This document shows positions 17,113 to 26,568 of a stretch of 64,000 bases of DNA, piece after piece. Under the pieces are notes generated by a model. It was not told the DNA's origin, searched no databases, and saw nothing but the letters and a program-made list of their open reading frames with translations. The translations under genes and the position numbers were made by a program. This stretch comes from Roseateles sp049532965 (GTDB taxonomy: Bacteria > Pseudomonadota > Gammaproteobacteria > Burkholderiales > Burkholderiaceae_C). The DNA lies in the NCBI RefSeq assembly GCF_049532965.1, contig NZ_CP186694.1:1860001-1924000 (forward strand), given 5' to 3'. Position 1 is the stretch's first letter. Each line of letters begins with the position of its first letter.

Positions 17113-17292
17113 CCGTCCACTGCGTTCGCGTGAGTTTTATATTTCCTTGAACCGATGCTCTCGCGAGCAAGGGCTTGGAACATTGCAAGGCTGGTGTGAG
17201 CGTCTCGCGTCAGATGAACCCGAAGCCTTGCTGACCTCGCCCACCTGTACCCCTAGGGTTCAGGAATGCGGCTCACGGCTCGCCGTGGACAC
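17113..17292 (+). ncRNA. ssrS: 6S RNA
   Basis: 6S RNA binds sigma-70 RNA polymerase in stationary phase by imitating an open promoter. The region folds into one long rod of about 178 bases. The outer stem pairs GTCCAC (17115-17120) with GTGGAC (17285-17290), then CGTGAG with CTCACG, TTCC with GGAA, and TGAACC with GGTTCA. The middle holds a large open bubble, and the apical arm pairs GCAAGGC with GCCTTGC. Length, shape and position after zapA all fit. The exact ends are approximate. Confidence 0.9.
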
Positions 17293-17302
17293 CCAATTCC
17301 AG

Positions 17303-17336
17303 AACCGCGCCTGATGTCCATCGAGCGCGGTTTTTT
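17303..17336 (+). terminator. intrinsic terminator after 6S RNA
   Basis: The stem AACCGCGC (17303-17310) pairs with GCGCGGTT (17325-17332) around a 14-base loop and runs into six T residues. It would end the 6S precursor before the EVE-domain gene. Confidence 0.85.
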
Positions 17337-17363
17337 CTTGGCCGCGCGCCGACGGAGACCGCC

Positions 17364-17843
17364 TTGAGCAGCGCCCCGCAAACCACCGCCCCGCAGTATT
17401 GGCTGATGAAGTCCGAACCGGACGAAGCCTCGATCGATCATCTGCAGGCCGCGGGCGAACTGCCATGGACCGGCGTGCGCAACTACCAGGCGAGGAACTT
17501 CATGCGCGACGCCATGCGCGTGGGCGACGGCGTGCTGTTCTATCACTCGTCCTGTCCGGAGCCCGGCATCGCCGGCTTCGCCGAAGTCAGCCGCACCGCC
17601 TATCCGGACGAAACCCAATTCGATCCGGACAGCCCCTACTTCGACGGGAAGTCCAGGCGCGAGGCGCCGCGCTGGTTGCATGTCGACGTCCGCTTCGTGC
17701 GCAAGACGCGGCTGCTGAGCCTGGCTGAAATGAAGCGCGATCCCGCGCTCGCGCAGATGCGGACGCTGCAACCCGGCAACCGGTTGTCGATCACGCCGGT
17801 GACGCCGGCCGAGTGGGCGCACATCCAGCGCCTGCTGGCCTGA
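17364..17843 (+). CDS. EVE (PUA-like) domain protein
   Basis: The 159-residue protein is a single EVE domain (YWLMKSEPDEASIDHL, WTGVRNYQARNFMRDAM, GDGVLFYHSSCPEPGIAG). EVE domains resemble PUA and YTH folds and bind modified bases in DNA or RNA; the biological target here is unknown. The chosen start is TTG at 17364, preceded by GGAG at a good distance. The first ATG (17406) would remove 14 residues and cut into the domain edge. It lies just after the 6S terminator, as in other Burkholderiales. Confidence 0.9.
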   Translation: MSSAPQTTAPQYWLMKSEPDEASIDHLQAAGELPWTGVRNYQARNFMRDAMRVGDGVLFYHSSCPEPGIAGFAEVSRTAYPDETQFDPDSPYFDGKSRREAPRWLHVDVRFVRKTRLLSLAEMKRDPALAQMRTLQPGNRLSITPVTPAEWAHIQRLLA

Positions 17844-17858
17844 ACGCCGCCGCCGGCC

Positions 17859-18878
17859 TCAGCCGCCCATCCCGAACGGGATCGACGCCAGCACCACCTG
17901 ATTGCCTCCGCGCCGCTGTGCTTCCTTGACGGCCATCTCGGCCGCGCCGAGCAGCTCTTCCTGGCGCGACGCCGTGTGCGGAAAGCTGGCGACGCCCATC
18001 GACAGCGACAGACCCAGGTCCTGGCCGTGCAGCACGACGATCTGCGCATGGCATTGGCGGCGCAGTTGCTCCATCCGGGCATGCGCGGTCGCCAGCCCCA
18101 CGCCCGACAGCAAGACGGCGAACAGGTCGTCGCCGATGCGGCAGGCCGCATCCATCGCCCGCGTGTTGGCGCGCAGCATGCGCCCCAGTCCCTCGAGCAG
18201 GCGCTGGCGCGCCTCGTCGGCCAGGCCGGCCTCGGTCGAGACGGGATCCAGCGCGATCAGCACCAGCGTGAACTCGCGGTGCTCGCGGGTGGAGAGATCG
18301 ATCTCGCGCAGCAACTGGTCATCGAACTGCGCACGCATGTAGAGACCCGAGACGTCGTCGCGGCCGCTGCCTTGCTGCAGTTCCCGGCGCATCTGCTCCA
18401 TCGACTTCTGCTGCTGCTCCAGTTGCTGGAGCGCGCGCTGCAGGTGCGTCTCGCGATGGCGCTCCTCGGTCTTGTCGCTCCACAGCGCCATCACGTGTTC
18501 CTGGCCCAGCGGCACCCGCGTGACCATGAACTCGCGCCGGCGGCCACCGATCTCGAGCCGGTGCTCCGAGCTCACCACGCTGCGCTGCGCCAGCGTGGCC
18601 TGCTCGGACCGGCGCATCGCCTGGACCTCGTCGCCGCGCATCAACTCGGCATCGCTGGCGCCGACCAGGCCAGTCTCCTGCCGTCCGAAGAGGTCCGCCA
18701 TGCCGGGGCTCGCGAACACGTACCGGCCGGTGGCCATCGATTTCACGGTCAGGCAGGCGCCGGTCGGTTCCAGCAGGGCGAGCAGGCCGGCCGCAACGGG
18801 CGCCTGAGGCGATCCCGACGATTCCAGCCAAGCATCGAAACTGGCGGGCGCGGGCGTCGCGGCGGCGTGTAAGTCCAT
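17859..18878 (-). CDS. PAS / degenerate GGDEF domain protein
   Basis: The protein (339 residues from ATG at 18878) has a PAS-like sensor (residues about 30-140), a Gln-rich coiled coil (LQQLEQQQKSMEQMRREL) and a C-terminal GGDEF fold. The active-site loop reads RIGDDLFAVLL where active cyclases have RxGGDEF, so c-di-GMP synthesis is unlikely and a receptor or structural role is more plausible. The frame is open upstream to an ATG at 19010, which would add 44 less protein-like residues. It converges with the EVE gene. Confidence 0.85.
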   Translation of the reverse strand: MDLHAAATPAPASFDAWLESSGSPQAPVAAGLLALLEPTGACLTVKSMATGRYVFASPGMADLFGRQETGLVGASDAELMRGDEVQAMRRSEQATLAQRSVVSSEHRLEIGGRRREFMVTRVPLGQEHVMALWSDKTEERHRETHLQRALQQLEQQQKSMEQMRRELQQGSGRDDVSGLYMRAQFDDQLLREIDLSTREHREFTLVLIALDPVSTEAGLADEARQRLLEGLGRMLRANTRAMDAACRIGDDLFAVLLSGVGLATAHARMEQLRRQCHAQIVVLHGQDLGLSLSMGVASFPHTASRQEELLGAAEMAVKEAQRRGGNQVVLASIPFGMGG

Positions 18879-19192
18879 GGGGCGGGCCGGGCCGGGGAAG
18901 TCCCCGGCGGTCGAATGATGGTGGATCGAATGTAGATGGGCGTCCGTCGCCCGGGCAAGTGCCGCCAGCGGAGCCGGGCCGTCACTCCCCCTAAGCTTGG
19001 GGTCCGGCATCCTAGCTTGCCCGGTTACGGGCGCGGACGATGCCCTTGTGCGAGGCGCGCCTCGTTAGCCCCGGGTGAGGGCAAGGCGGGAAAAAGTCAC
19101 GCGGCGTTACGTCAGGCGTGCGCCAGTCCACGGATTGGGCAACTGGAAATGACCGGCGGCGAGTGCGGCTGCGAGCGGGTGGGACGCGCAAT
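18879..19192. other. non-coding gap between GGDEF gene and rpsU promoter
   Basis: No convincing gene is seen here. The left part may be the 5' region or an N-terminal extension of the GGDEF-type protein. The right part is upstream DNA of rpsU. No structured RNA was recognised. Confidence 0.4.
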
Positions 19193-19222
19193 TTGGCGAA
19201 CCATCAAAAACAAGGCTAGAAT
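19193..19222 (+). promoter_or_regulatory. sigma-70 promoter of rpsU
   Basis: TTGGCG (19193-19198) and TAGAAT (19217-19222) are separated by 18 bases, close to the consensus at both hexamers. The rpsU start lies about 100 bases downstream, leaving a leader of roughly 100 bases. This is one of the best promoter matches in the window. Confidence 0.75.
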
Positions 19223-19332
19223 GCGCGTTTTGCTGGCAAACCCTGCGCGTCGATTCGGAAGTGGAATCCGGATACTCCGCTTCGAAGGCAAGCCCTTCCC
19301 TGCGAACACCGAGCGCTATTTGAAGGAATTTC

Positions 19333-19545
19333 ATGACCACCATTCGCGTCAAAGAAAACGAGCCGTTCGACGTGGCCCTGCGCCGCTTCAAGCGCACGAT
19401 CGAAAAGCTGGGCCTGCTCACCGAGCTGCGTGCCCGCGAGTTCTACGAGAAGCCGACCGCCGAGCGCAAGCGCAAGAAGGCTGCCGCCGTGAAGCGCCAC
19501 TACAAGCGCGTGCGCAGCATGCAGCTGCCCAAGAAGCTGTACTGA
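19333..19545 (+). CDS. rpsU: 30S ribosomal protein S21
   Basis: S21 is a small basic protein of the 30S platform near the anti-Shine-Dalgarno region. The 70-residue sequence [20 protein letters not shown] through [14 protein letters not shown] is typical of the family. It has its own promoter and a strong terminator before yqeY. In many proteobacteria rpsU leads a dnaG-rpoD operon; here those genes do not follow. Confidence 0.98.
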
Positions 19546-19625
19546 TCGGCGTCTTGATCGCCTGATCTGCGGCTTCGGCACGGGGACCGTCATACGGACC
19601 GCTCCCCACCGCCCGAACAGCACAG

Positions 19626-19659
19626 AAAGCCCGCGCAGGACGCTGCCGCGGGCTTTTTT
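19626..19659 (+). terminator. intrinsic terminator after rpsU
   Basis: AAAGCCCGCG (19626-19635) pairs with CGCGGGCTTT (19647-19656) around an 11-base loop, followed by a T-run to 19659. It separates rpsU from yqeY. Confidence 0.88.
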
Positions 19660-19753
19660 GTTTTGCGCGAGACTGACCCGCATGCAGCCCGCGCCACGCG
19701 TTCATTGAATTCAACGCGTTCACCGAATCCACCGACAGAAGCAAGGAGTCCCC

Positions 19754-20200
19754 ATGACCCTGAAGGAACAGATCACCGAAGACATGAAGACGGCGATGCG
19801 CGCCAAGGACAGCGAACGCCTGGGCACCATCCGCATGCTGCTGGCCGCGGTCAAGCAGAAGGAAGTGGACGAGCGCGTGGAAGTCGACGACGTGATGCTG
19901 GTGGGCATCGTCGACAAGCTGATCAAGCAGCGCAAGGACTCGATCAGCCAGTTCAGCGCCGCGGGCCGCCAGGACCTGGCCGACAAGGAGTCCGCCGAGC
20001 TCAAGGTGCTGGAGGCCTATCTGCCCCAGCGCCTGAGCGCCGAGGAAATCCAGGCGGAAGTCGCCGCGATCGTGGCCGAGCTGGGCGCCAAGGGCCCGGC
20101 CGACATGGGCAAGGTGATGGGCGCCGTGAAGGGCAAGCTCGCGGGCAAGGCCGACATGGGCCTGGTGTCGGCGGCCGTGAAGGCGGCGCTCGCCGGCTGA
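19754..20200 (+). CDS. yqeY: GatB/YqeY domain protein
   Basis: The 148-residue YqeY protein resembles the C-terminal tRNA-binding domain of GatB (MTLKEQITEDMKTAMRAKD, RLGTIRMLLAAVKQKEVD, and the C-terminal MGKVMGAVKGKLAGKADMG). Its exact role is unknown; by homology it may bind tRNA. It commonly follows rpsU. The start has an AGGAG-type ribosome site and matches the family. Confidence 0.93.
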   Translation: MTLKEQITEDMKTAMRAKDSERLGTIRMLLAAVKQKEVDERVEVDDVMLVGIVDKLIKQRKDSISQFSAAGRQDLADKESAELKVLEAYLPQRLSAEEIQAEVAAIVAELGAKGPADMGKVMGAVKGKLAGKADMGLVSAAVKAALAG

Positions 20201-20254
20201 CCACGCCGGTTCAGCGCGTCGATCGCCCTCCCTCCCCCGTCTCAAGGAGTTCTC

Positions 20255-20596
20255 ATGGAACTGACCGTCCAACAACTGACGCCGGACTTCTGCGTCGCCC
20301 CGCAACTGACGCCGGAGGCGATGGCCGCACTGGCCCAGGCCGGCTTCAAGTCGGTGATCAACAACCGTCCCGACTTCGAGGGCGGCCCTGATCAACCGAC
20401 CAGCGAGCAGGTCCGTGCCGCCGCCGAGGCCGCCGGGCTCGTGTACCACCACCTGCCGGTGCAGGGTGGCTACCAGTCGCCGGAGGAGATCGCCGCGATG
20501 CGGGCGCTGCTCGACGAAGTTCCCAAGCCGGTGCTGGCGTTCTGCCGCTCGGGCGCGCGCTCGACGAAGCTGTTCGCTTCCGCGATGCAGCTCTGA
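20255..20596 (+). CDS. BLH-type phosphatase (TIGR01244 family)
   Basis: The 113-residue protein belongs to the beta-lactamase-hydrolase-like dual-specificity phosphatase family, related to the N-terminal domain of Blh. The P-loop FCRSGARSTKLF carries the C-x5-R catalytic signature near the C-terminus, and VINNRPDFEGGPDQP is the other conserved block. In Blh-type systems this domain has been linked to hydrogen-sulfide handling and biofilm growth, but no such partner genes are here. A hairpin terminator follows. Confidence 0.87.
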   Translation: MELTVQQLTPDFCVAPQLTPEAMAALAQAGFKSVINNRPDFEGGPDQPTSEQVRAAAEAAGLVYHHLPVQGGYQSPEEIAAMRALLDEVPKPVLAFCRSGARSTKLFASAMQL

Positions 20597-20627
20597 TCGG
20601 GCCTCCCTGCGCGGGCGCCCATCGATG

Positions 20628-20656
20628 CAAGGCCCCGGTCCGTGACCGGGGCCTTG
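20628..20656 (+). terminator. hairpin terminator after the BLH phosphatase gene
   Basis: CAAGGCCCCGGTC (20628-20640) pairs perfectly with GACCGGGGCCTTG (20644-20656) around a three-base loop. The following TTGTTGTTC is only moderately T-rich, but the 13-bp stem is very stable. Confidence 0.75.
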
Positions 20657-20799
20657 TTGTTCATGCGCCGCCGGCCTCAGGGCTTTCCCGCAACGGGCGT
20701 GGAAATCAGCTTTCCGTCAGCCCCCGCTCGCTACAGTCCGCGTCTGCGCACAAGAACACCGCCCTGCCGTCGGGGCGAGATGGAGACCCGGACTCATCG

Positions 20800-21404
20800 A
20801 TGAACGCCCTGCTCGCTATCGCCAAGGGCATCGACTGGCTGACGGACCGGTTCGGCACACTTGCCGCCTGGGCCGTCCTGCTGTCGTGCTTGATCAGCGC
20901 CACCAACGCGGTGGTCCGCTACGGCCTGGACATCAGCTCCAACGCCTTCCTTGAAATCCAGTGGTACCTGTTCGCCGTCTGCGTGATGGGCGGCGCGGCG
21001 CAGGTCCTGCGCCTGAACGAGCATGTGCGCGTGGACATCGTCTATGCGCGGCTGCGCGGCCACGGCAAGGTCTACGTGGACCTGTTCGGGCTGGTCGTGT
21101 TCCTGCTGCCCGTGATGGGCTATGCGGGCTGGCTGTCCTGGGACTTCTTCCTGGTGAAGCTGACCACCGGCATGCGGCTGCATGACACCGTCGAGTCGCT
21201 GGGCCTGGGTCCCTACCTGTGGAAGCTGTTCACCAGCGGCGAGGTTTCCGGCAACGCGGGCGGACTGATCCGCTGGCCCGCCGCGCTGACGCTGCCGGTG
21301 GGCTTCGCGCTCGTCTTCCTGCAGGGCGTGTCGGAGGTGATCAAGCGCATCGGCTACCTGGCCCACCTCGTCGAGATGGACACCCACTACGAGAGGCCGC
21401 TGCA

Positions 21405-21408
<4 letters not shown>
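20800..21408 (+). CDS. dctQ: TRAP transporter small permease (DctQ type)
   Basis: This 202-residue membrane protein has four predicted transmembrane segments (near residues 20-40, 50-70, 90-115 and 165-185) and the DctQ pattern VVRYGLDISSNAFLEIQWY. It is the small subunit of a tripartite ATP-independent transporter driven by an ion gradient. Its stop overlaps the large-permease start by four bases (ATGA). A TACAGT -10-like element is at 20732-20737. No periplasmic DctP binding protein is adjacent, so the substrate is unknown. Confidence 0.92.
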
Positions 21409-22988
<1,580 letters not shown>

Positions 22989-23042
22989 GCGGCAAGCGGC
23001 AAGAGGAGCGATGGGCCGGCCGCCACGGGTGGCCCGCCCGGC

Positions 23043-23363
23043 TCACTCCGGCGTGACGATCTTCAGCCCCACGATGCCCGCGGCGATCAGCCCGATGCAC
23101 GCGAGCCGCGCCAGCGACGCGGACTCGCCCAGCAGCGCGATGCCGGCGATCGCCGTGCCCACGGCCCCGATGCCGGTCCAGACCGCATAGGCCGTGCCCA
23201 CGGGCAGGTGCTTCAGCGCCCAGCCCAGCAGCACGACGCTCAGCGTCATCGCGGTCACCGTGCCAACGGTCGGCCACAGGCGCGTGAACCCGTTCGTGTA
23301 CTTCAGGCCGACGGCCCAGCCGATCTCGAACAGACCCGCCAGGAACAACACACCCCACACCAT
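23043..23363 (-). CDS. gdx: guanidinium exporter of the SMR family (Gdx/SugE)
   Basis: This 106-residue, four-helix protein is very close to E. coli SugE/Gdx, which exports guanidinium in exchange for protons as a dual-topology dimer. The conserved Glu13 (LAGLFEIGWAVGLKY), GFTRLWP and the block LPVGTAYAVWTGIGAVGT distinguish it from the EmrE drug-exporter subgroup. Many gdx genes are controlled by guanidine riboswitches, but the upstream 140 bases show a nine-base repeat and no ACGR-loop hairpins. Confidence 0.93.
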   Translation of the reverse strand: MVWGVLFLAGLFEIGWAVGLKYTNGFTRLWPTVGTVTAMTLSVVLLGWALKHLPVGTAYAVWTGIGAVGTAIAGIALLGESASLARLACIGLIAAGIVGLKIVTPE

Positions 23364-23426
23364 GGTGAACTCCTTGTCGATGCATCGGCCATGCGATGCG
23401 TGGATGACGTTGATGTCGCCGCGGCC

Positions 23427-23453
23427 GCCGATGTCGCCGATATCGCCGATGTC
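23427..23453. repeat. three tandem 9-bp repeats upstream of gdx
   Basis: GCCGATGTC, GCCGATATC and GCCGATGTC follow each other directly, with degenerate copies on both sides (about 23412-23480). The stretch lies in the gap between the amino-acid-binding protein and gdx, both on the minus strand, so it is in the gdx 5' leader. Confidence 0.85.
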
Positions 23454-23498
23454 GCTGACGGCATCGATGTCGCCGAAGATCGGCGCCTCGGCGCGCGA

Positions 23499-24467
23499 TC
23501 AGCGATAGCGCTCGGGATCCGGCGAGTCCGTCGGCTGCGCGACCACACGCCGGAAGGCGGCGTTCATCGGCAGCTTCAGGTTGATGCCATTCGGCGGCAA
23601 CGGCGACTCGAACCAGCGCTTATAGATGGTGTGGATCTCGCCGCTGCGATACAGCCCGATCAACACGTCGTCCACCATGGTCTTGAACATGGGGTCGTCA
23701 CGGTTCAGCCCGATCGCGTAGGGCTCCACCGTGAGCGCGCGGTCCGAGATCACGTAGTCGTCGGGTGACGCCGCCGCGCCCTGCTGCGCCAGCAGGCTGC
23801 GGATGATGACGTCGTCCATCATGAAGGCGTCGGCGCGCCCGCTGCGCAGCAGCTGGAACGCGTCCGGATCGTCCAGCCCCGCGACGATGCGGATGCCCAG
23901 CCCCTGCTGCTCGTTGACCTTGGCCAGGTGCTGGATGCTGGTCGTGCCGATGGTGCTGACCACCGGCCGACCGCGCAGCTCGGCCAGGCTCTGCAGCTTC
24001 TCGCCGTGACGCGTCATCAGCTTGGTCTCGGCGACGAAGATGGTCACCGAGAAGGCTTGGCTGCGCGCCCGCTCCGCGGTGTTGGTCGTGATGCCGCACT
24101 CCATGTCCAGCGTGCCGTTGCTGACCATGGGCATCCGCGTCGCCGAACCGACCGCGACCCGGCGCACTTCCAGGTCGGGCATCTTCAGCCGCACGCGCAG
24201 CGAAGCGATGACGCGCTCGCACAGCTCGACCGAATAGCCGGTCGGCCGCAGTTGGGCATCCAGGTAGGAGAACGGCGCCGAAGCCGGCCGATAACCGAGG
24301 ACGATCACGCCCGTCTCGCGGATGCGCGTGAGGGTCGGCCCCTCGGGCGGCTGCGCTGGCCGGAGCGGCGCCGGCCTCGCGGGCGCGGCCATGGCGACAG
24401 CAGCGAACGCGGCGGACAGGAGCGCCAGCACCACGGCGGCGACGGCTCGGACCAGGGGCGCGTTCAT
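23499..24467 (-). CDS. amino-acid ABC transporter periplasmic binding protein (GltI-like)
   Basis: The 322-residue protein has a Sec signal peptide (hydrophobic residues 8-27, cleavage near AMA) and a family 3 solute-binding fold: ETGVIVLGYRPASAPFSYLD, PTGYSVELCERVI, SNGTLDMECGITTNT, and GRADAFMMDDVII. This matches glutamate/aspartate binding proteins of the GltI type. It starts 3 bases after the rarA stop. No ABC permease or ATPase is nearby, so it must work with components encoded elsewhere, or act as a sensor partner. Confidence 0.87.
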   Translation of the reverse strand: MNAPLVRAVAAVVLALLSAAFAAVAMAAPARPAPLRPAQPPEGPTLTRIRETGVIVLGYRPASAPFSYLDAQLRPTGYSVELCERVIASLRVRLKMPDLEVRRVAVGSATRMPMVSNGTLDMECGITTNTAERARSQAFSVTIFVAETKLMTRHGEKLQSLAELRGRPVVSTIGTTSIQHLAKVNEQQGLGIRIVAGLDDPDAFQLLRSGRADAFMMDDVIIRSLLAQQGAAASPDDYVISDRALTVEPYAIGLNRDDPMFKTMVDDVLIGLYRSGEIHTIYKRWFESPLPPNGINLKLPMNAAFRRVVAQPTDSPDPERYR

Positions 24468-24470
24468 CGT

Positions 24471-25847
24471 TCAGGCATCGCGGCTGGCATCGCCGCCCTC
24501 CTCGCCGCCCAGCGCCTGCGCATCGAGCCGGCGCAACTCGTCGAGCCGCGCGCCGATCTTGAGCTCCAGTCCACGCGGTACCGGCTCATAGAAGCGCTGA
24601 TCCTCCAGGCCATCCGGCAGGTACTGCTCGCCCGCCACGTACGCCCCGGGGAAGTCATGCGCGTAGCGATACGCCTTGCCGTAGCCCAGTTCCTTCATCA
24701 GGCGCGTCGGCGCATTGCGCAGATGCACCGGCACCGGCCGCGAGCTGTCCTGCTTGATCAGCGCGCGCACCTGGTTGTAGGCGTTGTAGACGGCGTTCGA
24801 CTTCGGCGCGATGGCCAGGTAGACCACCGCCTGCGCCAGCGTCAGCTCGCCCTCGGGCGAGCCCAGGCGCTCATAGGTCTCGGCCGCGTCCAGGCACAGC
24901 CGCAGTGCGCGCGGATCGGCGTTGCCGATATCCTCGCTGGCCATCCGGATCAGCCGCCGCGTGATGTAGCGCGCGTCGACGCCGCCATCGAGCATCCGCA
25001 CCAGCCAGTACAGCGCCGCGTCCGGGTTGGACCCGCGCACCGACTTGTGCAGCGCGGAGATGACGTCGTAGAACTGGTCGCCGCCCTTGTCGTAGCGCCG
25101 CAGTTGCTCGCCGAGCGTGCGCTCGAGCAACGCCTCGTCGATCTCGGCGGTGCCTGGCGGGGTCAGCTGCGATACCGTCTCCAGCGTGTTCAGCAGCCGC
25201 CGCGCGTCACCGTCGGCGTAGCCGATCAGGCGCAGCGTCGCCGCCTCGGCGACCGGCGGCGCACCGAGCGCCTCGCGTCCGCGTGCCAGCAGCTCGCGCA
25301 TGTCCTGCTCGTCGAGCGACTTCAGCACATGCACCGTCGCGCGCGACAGCAGCGCGGAGTTCACCTCGAACGACGGGTTCTCGGTCGTGGCGCCGATGAA
25401 GCTGAACAGGCCCGACTCCACATGCGGCAGGAAGGCATCCTGCTGCGCCTTGTTGAAGCGATGGACCTCGTCGACGAACACGATCGTGCGCCGCCCTTGC
25501 CCCGCCGCGGCCTGCGCGCGTTCCACCGCCTCGCGGATGTCCTTGACGCCGCCGAGCACCGCCGAGATCGCAATGAACTGCGCGTCGAAATGCTGCGCCA
25601 TCAGCCGGGCCAGCGTCGTCTTGCCAACGCCGGGCGGCCCCCACAGGATCATCGAATGCGGCCGGCCGCTCTCCAGCGCGACACGCAAGGGCATGCCTTC
25701 GCCGAGCAGGTGGCGCTGGCCGACCACCTCGTCGAGCTTGCGCGGCCGCAGCCGCTCGGGCAATGGCGCGTGCTTGCTGGGGGCCGTCGCCGACGGCGCG
25801 GCGGGCACGGGATCGAACTCGTCGGGAAAGAGCGACGCGTTGCTCAT
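24471..25847 (-). CDS. rarA: replication-associated recombination protein RarA (MgsA)
   Basis: RarA is an AAA+ clamp-loader-like ATPase that acts at stalled replication forks. The 458-residue sequence shows LPERLRPRKLDEVVGQRHLL, Walker A GPPGVGKTT, the Walker B FVDEVHRFNKAQQDAFLP, and the C-terminal tetramerisation part with SRPVPVHLRNAPTRLMKELG. The start MSNASLFPDEF is preferred to an upstream arginine-rich extension. It follows lolA by 76 bases in the ftsK-lolA-rarA order common in proteobacteria. Confidence 0.95.
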   Translation of the reverse strand: MSNASLFPDEFDPVPAAPSATAPSKHAPLPERLRPRKLDEVVGQRHLLGEGMPLRVALESGRPHSMILWGPPGVGKTTLARLMAQHFDAQFIAISAVLGGVKDIREAVERAQAAAGQGRRTIVFVDEVHRFNKAQQDAFLPHVESGLFSFIGATTENPSFEVNSALLSRATVHVLKSLDEQDMRELLARGREALGAPPVAEAATLRLIGYADGDARRLLNTLETVSQLTPPGTAEIDEALLERTLGEQLRRYDKGGDQFYDVISALHKSVRGSNPDAALYWLVRMLDGGVDARYITRRLIRMASEDIGNADPRALRLCLDAAETYERLGSPEGELTLAQAVVYLAIAPKSNAVYNAYNQVRALIKQDSSRPVPVHLRNAPTRLMKELGYGKAYRYAHDFPGAYVAGEQYLPDGLEDQRFYEPVPRGLELKIGARLDELRRLDAQALGGEEGGDASRDA

Positions 25848-25923
25848 CGAAGCGGGTTCCTGGCGATCACCGATGGATGACGGCGGACATCGCGGCGGAC
25901 ATCGCAGTGGACAACCGGTAGCG

Positions 25924-26568
25924 TCACGGCTGACGCGCGACGTCGGTCCCGGGCGGCGGCGCGAAGCGGAAGCGGTCGGCCGGCACCTTGGCATTCGGCT
26001 CGACCCCGCTGAACTGCATCACCGACTGCTGGCCGAAGCCGTCGACGATCTCCAGCGACGCCAGCTCGCGCCCCTTGAAGCCCAGCTTCAGGCTTTGCAA
26101 GCCGCTGTCGTTGCGCTTCGGCGTGGCCTGCACCCATTCCTGGCCGTTCGCGGCGGGCAAGGCCTTCAGCGTGAAGTCCTTCGACAGATCGCCGCCCGCC
26201 AGCAGTGACACCGGCGTCGCGCCCAGCGCCTGATCCATCGGGCGGACCGTCGCCTGCTGCAGGTCGGGGTCGTAGATCCAGACCTCCTTGCCGTCGGCGA
26301 CGATCAGCTGCTCGGCCGGCTTCGCATAGCTGAAGCGGAACTGGTTCGGGCGCTGGAACTCGAAGGTGCCGGTGGTGGTCTTCTTGCGCTTGCCGTCGGG
26401 CGCCGTCACGGTCTGCGTGAAGCTCGCGCGGCCGCTCTTCACTTCCGTGACGAACTGCTGCAGCGCACCGACGCCATCGGCATGCGCCACCGACGCGGCG
26501 GCCGCCAGCCCGAACGCGGCAGCGGCACGGATCAGGGAATGGAAGGACATGGGGACAGCCTTGGTCAT
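25924..26568 (-). CDS. lolA: outer-membrane lipoprotein carrier LolA
   Basis: LolA carries lipoproteins released by LolCDE across the periplasm to LolB. The 214-residue precursor has a signal peptide ending in AHA and conserved strands ASFTQTVTAPDG, GTFEFQRPNQFRFSYAKP and GKEVWIYDPDLQQATVRPMD. The ATG at 26568 overlaps the ftsK stop (ATGA), suggesting coupling; the Met at 26550 would give a tidier signal peptide. It lies in the ftsK-lolA-rarA cluster. Confidence 0.94.
   Translation of the reverse strand: MTKAVPMSFHSLIRAAAAFGLAAAASVAHADGVGALQQFVTEVKSGRASFTQTVTAPDGKRKKTTTGTFEFQRPNQFRFSYAKPAEQLIVADGKEVWIYDPDLQQATVRPMDQALGATPVSLLAGGDLSKDFTLKALPAANGQEWVQATPKRNDSGLQSLKLGFKGRELASLEIVDGFGQQSVMQFSGVEPNAKVPADRFRFAPPPGTDVARQP

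Noticed and set aside
23364..23498. Guanidine riboswitch in front of gdx
   Set aside because: No paired hairpins with ACGR loops and no ykkC-like conserved core can be found; only short repeats are present.
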